Below, one piece after another: positions 57,650-64,000 of a DNA stretch of 64,000 nucleotides. The stretch covers positions 1,199,083-1,263,082 of the forward strand of contig QEYB01000715.1 of NCBI GenBank assembly GCA_017562135.1, written 5' to 3'. This stretch comes from Dipylidium caninum (lineage: Eukaryota > Platyhelminthes > Cestoda > Cyclophyllidea > Dipylidiidae). The notes beneath the pieces are model-generated. The model made no database searches, had not been told where the DNA came from, and worked only from the letters and a program-made list of their open reading frames with translations. Both the position numbers and the translations under genes were made by a program. Each line of letters starts with the position of its first letter. Position 1 is the stretch's first letter.

Positions 57650-59001
57650 CTATCGGTTGGACGCACAAGCGTAGCTAGGCATTACGGAAGTGGAGGAGTT
57701 TGTGAGGAGAAGAGAGTAAATTTTTAAGTGGGAAAAGTTGGAAGTGTTAACAAAACATCCTTGGCGGAGGCTAAGAATGCTAAAGAATTCTTTGAAATCT
57801 ATCTCCCCGTCATTGTTTGAGTCGACGGAGTCGAAGATTTGTCTTGCAAGACTGCTGAAACCGGCACATCGAAAGCCCGAACCGCAGACAAAACCTCTGA
57901 TATCGAGATAGTCCCCGACTGTTCAGTGTCCATATAATTAAAAAAGTGTTTGAATGCTGCTTTCCTACAAAATTTAAAGCTCTCTAAGCGGTGTTATGGA
58001 AAACACGGAGACACGTCAAGGCAGAAGTAACAGTGTATTAACTGTGGTATTCCCATGGCGGAGAGCCCTCGGCCCCTTTTTCCATCCACGAAAGGGCGAT
58101 AGAACTCACTGAGGCTCTACTAAATGCTTGGGGCCATTTTCATACTCAGTGGTACGAATCACTACTTAATCGTCAACAATGACTGAGCTGATGATTGCGC
58201 GTCTCCAACCCGGAGCCGCCATGGAAACCGCGTGTGGCGGCGGATGCCGCCTGGCTGGCCCTTGAAAGATTAATGAGATAACGTGGCTTACTTGAATTTC
58301 TTCACGCAAATGCGTTTAATTTGTTCGCCCATCGGGTCGAGGGGGATGATTCCTTCTTTCTGCCAATACCAATTGATTTCAGAGCCCCCTATAAACAAAA
58401 GACTTTTCTGTCAAGACCAGTCTGGATTGGCTGTCAACAACTGTGATGAGTCTTCCAACTTTCATGACACCTGACTCGTGTGTGTGTGTGCATCGCGTTA
58501 CCTTTCTCCCCACCTGGTGTGCGAGGCCAAGGTGGGAGCAGCACACCACCCAGTGGTTAATCTGGCGACCCTGGAATGGGAGGAGCCGGGCGAATCTGCG
58601 GTCGCAGCCGATTTCGTCCATACCGTGAACCATGAACGGGTTGGTTGCATCGCAACTACTACCCCAGTTCATCTGTCAGGTGACATGAGGCAATTTCCAG
58701 GGCACGAACTGAGGAAGGGCAGCGAGTGCTATATACTTTAGCGGCCTGTGTGCACTATTTTCTGGATCGCAGGATGTGGGCGCTTCAAGTAAGCGAATTT
58801 GGTGACGAGGCGTTAACAGTGTATATGGAAATGGCATTCAATGTGGTGAAGGGCATCCAGAGCTAACGAAAGACTTACCTTAAGTTTCGCGAGAGTTTAA
58901 TGTCGAAGTGTGAGGCGGCGCTCTTAGCCTCGCTCTTGGTCAGAAACCCATCGTTATTTGAGTCAAACATGGAAATCATCCTGTCAACAAACCTATTGCC
59001 A
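57650..59001 (-). CDS. EF-hand calcium-binding protein, partial model
   Basis: Three exon-like segments were recognised on the minus strand. Segment 59001-58879 encodes an EF-hand with loop DSNNDGFLTKSE after RFVDRMISMF. Segment 58388-58292 encodes NWYWQKEGIIPLDPMGEQIK. Segment 57851-57650 encodes IFDSVDSNNDGEIDFKEFFSIL, a second canonical EF-hand with loop DSNNDGEIDFKE, and ends at a TAG. Segments 2 and 3 join in phase, but segment 1 ends in phase 2 while segment 2 needs phase 1, so at least one exon in 58389-58878 is missing from the model, as is the 5' exon. Both loops have all calcium-coordinating positions. The two hands surround a linker, in the style of small flatworm calcium-binding proteins. 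Confidence 0.6.
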
Positions 59002-62000
59002 CTGCAAAGGTAACAGATTTCATTGTTAATAGCGGTTCCTTCTCCCTCGGGAGGAAACACAAAGGCTCGACTGTTGTATATTTAGGAAGTTTACTTAAGG
59101 AAAACTAGGCTGGCTCTCTATCGTTAACTTATATTCGAGCAGCTTCGTGATGAAGGGGAGTTTGGCTGAGAACCTGGCCTTCGCTCTGCGACGTTGAAAG
59201 GCACGCATCCTTTGAGAATCGCGATGCCTTTTCGCTATCGAAGGACGGTTAGAAATGACAGTAATTGACCTCTCTCAGAGTGTAGGCATGTTAACAATTC
59301 CCTGCAGACCCAAGTCAGAATGCTCTTCGTCTCGCGAACCCTTCGCACTATGGTTGGGCGAGAGCGGGGAATTGGGGAGAAGTCTGACAAAAAACGTCTT
59401 GTGCAGGCTGCGAATTCACGCAAATGCAAGTGGCTGTGCGAGTGGATTCGGCAAAACACCGTCCGCCAGGGGGCACGGCCCCTTCGGCGGCCAGTCCACG
59501 GACCGGGCAGCATGCGGCGGCCGGGCACAAGCCTGCGCCACCGCTTATACGACAGCCGTCTGCCACCGGACCTCGGACGAGACACGCGATGCGCGTAATT
59601 AAGGCTCCCTCGAACGCGTTGGTCACTTCATATTATCGTCTCAACTTAATGACTGGTCTCCGGGTTTGAGAGTCCTTCGCGCTGCTTGACTTACCCGATC
59701 TCACAATCGCCTTCCGCAAATGGAAATATTGTCTGGGAAAACTACAAAAAACAATGATGTTAATAAGGGTGCGGCGTCCGTGCCATATAAATTGGAAAAC
59801 ATGTGTAATAAGACCAGGAAAGAAAGCGGCACCTGATTACCTGCATTCAACATTTCGTGGAAATCGCAAACGAAGCATTAAGTCTAACAAAAAACATTAT
59901 TTCCGTGTGTCTAAGTAGGAAAGCTCGGAAGTCGGGCCAATTTGGCACGCTCCTAGCAAGGTGGGGAAGACTGCCTCTAGCCCTCGACACCGTGTCTCTG
60001 CGGCCGTGTGCATCCGCGTGTCGGGATGGCGCTCCGAGGGACCTTCGTCTGTTTTGTGGTCAGACTCCCTCGAACACGGCCACTTTGGACTTGGTTGTTT
60101 AATTAATTCATCATGTGGCTCAGGTTTGGGCTTTACTCCACGTAAATGCAGCAGTGGGAACTAACAAATGACAGGACGGAACTAGGTAATTATTAATCTC
60201 GTATTTGCTGAACCACCTCCGCCTTCCGTGCCATTTAACTAGACGCTCGAAGCCATGTTATACACAACTACAACACCGAAATTATGCATTCATTAAGTCA
60301 CTGTGTTTTAATGCATTTCAGTCAACGACGGGGGGAGGACTCTCGGGCCACGCCATGGTCCCCTCTTCCACACTTTGATGGGGAGCCGACAGCCATTCCA
60401 TTTCAAGAAAGGCGTGCGCCTACCTGTGGGCACTGAATGAGCACCGTAATTCCTACACATGCATACGCTCAGGCCGTTAGCCATCTACGATGGACGTGGA
60501 AGTACTCTTAGCTTGAGCACATACATCCATTGAGTAGACAGTTATTTCGCGGGTAGGGGGCGGGGATACGAGGAGAGACGGTAGTGAGGCCTCTGTCCTC
60601 CAGGCTCGCGGCCCGCGAATGCGAGTCAACAAAGTGATTTCCGCGGTTATTTGTCATGAGAAAGTTAGGATGTTCATGCGGTGCTATGATCTACTTTGCA
60701 TGAAAGATAGTTTTTGTGAAGGTATCACAAAGCATTACTTTAGGTGGTGAGAGACCTAGCGTTGGTTGCCATGGCGGCGAGGGGAGCGGAGCAGAAGCCC
60801 GCGTTTGGAGAATACCTGTCAGAGTAAGGAGAGGAGTCAGTACTGATATTCCTTACTAACTGGCGATACGAGGGGCTGTGAACGCGTACAAGACTCGGGA
60901 AAAGTTTGCAGTAGTTACATTGCTACGGTGAATCTACAGGTCACGTGGGATAAAGTAATCTGGGCGACCCCGAATTAATTCTCCCCCCGGTCATTCGGCT
61001 ATCCCTTTACCCACCTGACCTGTAGCCTAACTGGCCCGCGGCGGCAGTTTCGACCTCAGAGCTGTCTGCTGCAAGATTTGCGCCTGCAAACGCGAAGCTG
61101 GAAGTGGAATAAAGCCACTCGTCATCAGTACTGTCTAAGACGCGGCTCCGCTTCGGAGGCATTTAGGCGGATGTATGCAAGAGATTGCGTCTTCGGAATG
61201 TCTGACACTGGTTCATAATAGGAAAATATTTACATGGTTGCACGTACCCATTATCCTGCCGGACGAGGAAAACGCCTGATTGGGACTCTGGAGAAAAGCA
61301 CACAGTCAAATAACAACGATTTTTATACTTCAGCTCGGTGTCTAAATGTACAAACGAGCTTGGGCATGTTGATTATATCGCTGAAAGGTGCATTGCACTC
61401 TTTTGGGAAAGTGTGATGCAAAGGCAGAAAGGGTGCCTCGGACGGTTTGAGGCTCTGTTTCCTCTTTTATGTGTTAGTTTACCTTGTTTGGTGTGTTTTT
61501 TCTTACTGGAGCACATTTCATCTTTCCCTTTAGAGCATAGGAAGCTGACGAGTCTCTTAAAAAATGGGTAAGCGGACATAAAACGGAGTTCTTAGACTAT
61601 ATTTGCCTTGTAAAAATGACCCACTACGGGTAGAGATGTGAGGCGCCATGGAGAAAGAGAGAACACAATGGGAGCTAAATGCATCCACCAATGTCGACTA
61701 AACCGTCCAGAATAATATGAGAGAACGCTGGTGCTAACAAGCGTGCGACAAGAAGATAAATCTTGGGTGGTGCTTTCTCAAAGGAGTTAATTAAAATGTG
61801 TCTTCCAAACAAGTAAAATCAACAGTACGATCACGTAAATGGAATTTTTTGGATGGTCCCCGAGTTAAAGCATTCCCTTAAGCCATTTTCGCGAGCCATG
61901 ATTCCTTCAGGCCCGTTGGCCTATGCTCTTCGACGTGCGTCTCCGCCACCGCAGAGTGGCTTCGCCGACGCGCCACCAGCGCCCTAAATTTCGGCAAAGT

Positions 62001-63827
62001 GCGCTCGTCAACCACTGCTGACCAAACTCGTCCTTTGCCCACCAGTCGCGCAGGGTCTACCGAAGGGACCCTTCGCCGCTCGCACAACTCGTCACTTCAG
62101 CTGAACTTCAAAAGCGCCATTCTCAGGATTTCCAAGTGAGGGCTGGTTTTTGCGACCTTGAGAGAGTATTTAGTAGGTGCGAGGCCTCACCTGTATTTAA
62201 AAAGAGCATAGTTGACCAAATCCGTGCTTTTAACTAAGGGTCATCGTACAATGAACTCCTAATGAGGGATTTGTCGGATGGTACTCCAAAGCTTTCCAAA
62301 TATGCAAGCATAGAACTGTGGGGTCTCGAGAACCTTGAAAGAGAGAATCTTAAGCTTTCTCCTCTGGGTGCAGTGACACTGCTGGCAATGCTGGTGGGTG
62401 GAGTTGGTCGGATTGAAGGAAAAGTTTAGGAACTAGTCCACTGTGATCGCAGTAAAAAAAGCATTAAGAGTATAATGGGCAAAAGACCAGCACGCCATTC
62501 GATGGTTCATTCAGGACGGGCAGCTCTTCCGCGGTTTCTAAGGTAGAATAAGAATGTCAAACATTGCGCACCAGGTTAACCTACTATCATGACAGGCAAG
62601 TGTAGAGCTCAAGTACCGGTCGACCTATGAGGTGAAGAAATTTGAAGTCCCATTGAATGCTGCGCCGTTGCAACTTGTTTGAATTGCAATCTCGAAAAGT
62701 CAGTCCCGACCTTCACACTTATTTTGTACTTCTAATGATTTAGCCCCACGGCGAGTATAGTAGGCGGTTGCCTCTAGAGTGCCGACAGGGGCCTGGCGAG
62801 TGTCCCTCCCACCTCTCAAATAGGTGGCCTTCTCCCTTTCCTCAACCACACTCAAACCGAGATAATCCTCGATAATCTTGAATTTGCGAATTCTTTTCAT
62901 TCGGCGCCACTGGGTGCGATGGCCATTCAGCAAGCTCGGCTTAGCCGTGGCGCAACACAAACAAAGATGTCTCTTCTAAGAGATGGGTGGTGCAAAGAAA
63001 GCAACTGCCGCCTCAATCCAAGAGTAACATTTGAATTTTCCAGCAGAAAGTATGGCTTTAAAAGAAATGTGGGGCTGGACACAGTTTTCTAATGCTAGTC
63101 ATGAGGCAAAGTGCCCAGAGGTCGCATTAATAGCCCCATAAGTAGAATATTTATTCGAATGAGCCCATGTGCCTGTGACCCGGGTAAAATACTCAGAGGT
63201 TATGGTATAGATTACTGTATGGACACCGCAAAACATCTTTTAAAACAAAACGCTGAAATTCAGTGATTTGATAAAAAAAGATATCTTAGAGGATCAAAGC
63301 AAGCAACATGACGAGCGACTTAAATTTCAAACAAGGAATAGAATGTACCCTGCAAAAACAACATCCAGAGAGACACTGAGTGAAGGCGGCATCTGCAAAG
63401 GAATATGCCTTGTCTGTCTCCCCCTTTCCCCGCACGACTGAGTAAGCGCAAAAGCTGAAAAGGGACGGCGAAGAGGTCCATCGCCTATGGTGCCGTTGCG
63501 TAAACTGGCACCTGACGCAGCAGGCACTTTTCACTTCCGAAATTCGCAGTTCTTGAGGTCACGCTAAATGCGTAGGAAAAGAATTCTTTTTCCCGAGTTA
63601 CAAACGGTGAGCGACGGGGATCCCTAAGGTCACTATTGTTAAGTCCAAATTTCGTAGAGAAGACCAACCTTTAAAGTAACAAAACGATGAAGAATTAGTG
63701 AATCAACGAAGATCCCATACAGATAAAGAAAGCAAGCATTAGCTCACGATAACTTAACGAATGCGTAGTCATGTAACGTTCTTTTTAAAAATATTAACGT
63801 AATGGACGAGAAAAGAGCGCCTTCGGA
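59002..63827. other. Gene-poor right flank
   Basis: No domain-bearing exon was recognised on either strand. The unseen 5' exon of the EF-hand gene may lie at its left edge. Open frames around 59235-59626 and 61878-62087 occur in GC-rich DNA in several overlapping frames at once, which is typical of noncoding sequence. Confidence 0.5.
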
Positions 63828-64000
63828 TCCTTGCAGCCGTGATTAATCTGCGGAACGATCCTCTCGTAACCTGTGGCAATGGTGGCTCATGAACTCCTTC
63901 TTCGCGCACGCTTCCTGAAGCATAACACACGCCACACAACACAAACCAAAGGCATCGGCACTCCCCACAGCATCATCTGCTCTTCTTTTGTCCTCTCCGC
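63828..64000 (-). repeat. Dispersed repeat, copy B (truncated by the window edge)
   Basis: The reverse complement of this segment matches copy A at 55611-55770 across its length with scattered small indels, for example CTTTGGTTTG versus CTTGGTTTG. The match runs to the last base, so the element continues beyond the window. The two copies are inverted, about 8.1 kb apart. Confidence 0.8.

Overview
The window looks like nuclear DNA of a flatworm, most likely a tapeworm. Genes are split by GT-AG introns, many of them only 27-47 bp, the intergenic DNA is AT-rich, and the encoded proteins are clearly metazoan. This placement is inferred from gene structure; no taxon-specific marker was checked. 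All multi-exon models were built by hand by matching splice sites, phase and family similarity. Phases close exactly in the cyclin L, La, AGPAT5, NASP, MRT4, SHG1/BOD1, esterase D and LEV-9-like models, and in EZH and ASF1 once a single-base frameshift is removed from each.

The window has three zones. Zone 1 (1-16.5 kb, GC-richer, sparse) holds one large gene at 3659-15335. It encodes a secreted 682-aa protein with a signal peptide, a WAP-like four-disulfide domain and eight CCP/sushi domains, the architecture of nematode LEV-9, an acetylcholine-receptor clustering scaffold related to Drosophila Hikaru genki. This is the most interesting gene here. A gene-poor AT-rich stretch follows (15.3-21.1 kb).

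Zone 2 (21-54.5 kb, AT-rich, gene-dense) carries mostly conserved intracellular genes: cyclin L (-), La protein (+), the PRC2 methyltransferase EZH (+), histone chaperone ASF1 (-), an AGPAT5-type acyltransferase (+), histone chaperone NASP (+), CRELD (+), ribosome-assembly factor MRT4 (-), an SHG1/BOD1-domain protein with an arginine/serine/histidine-rich tail (+), an intronless orphan two-helix membrane protein (+), a DeSI/PPPDE peptidase fused to a PUL-like C-terminus (+), and S-formylglutathione hydrolase (+). Cyclin L/La, ASF1/AGPAT5 and MRT4/SHG1 are head-to-head pairs. La-EZH and AGPAT5-NASP-CRELD are close same-strand runs that could be polycistronic. Three chromatin genes (EZH, ASF1, NASP) fall within about 12 kb.

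Zone 3 (54.5-64 kb, GC-richer) is gene-poor. It has a small intronless secreted/membrane protein with a TATA box (56889-57257, -), an incompletely modelled EF-hand gene (57650-59001, -) and two inverted copies of a roughly 170-bp dispersed repeat (55611 and 63828).

No CRISPR array, rRNA or convincing tRNA was seen.
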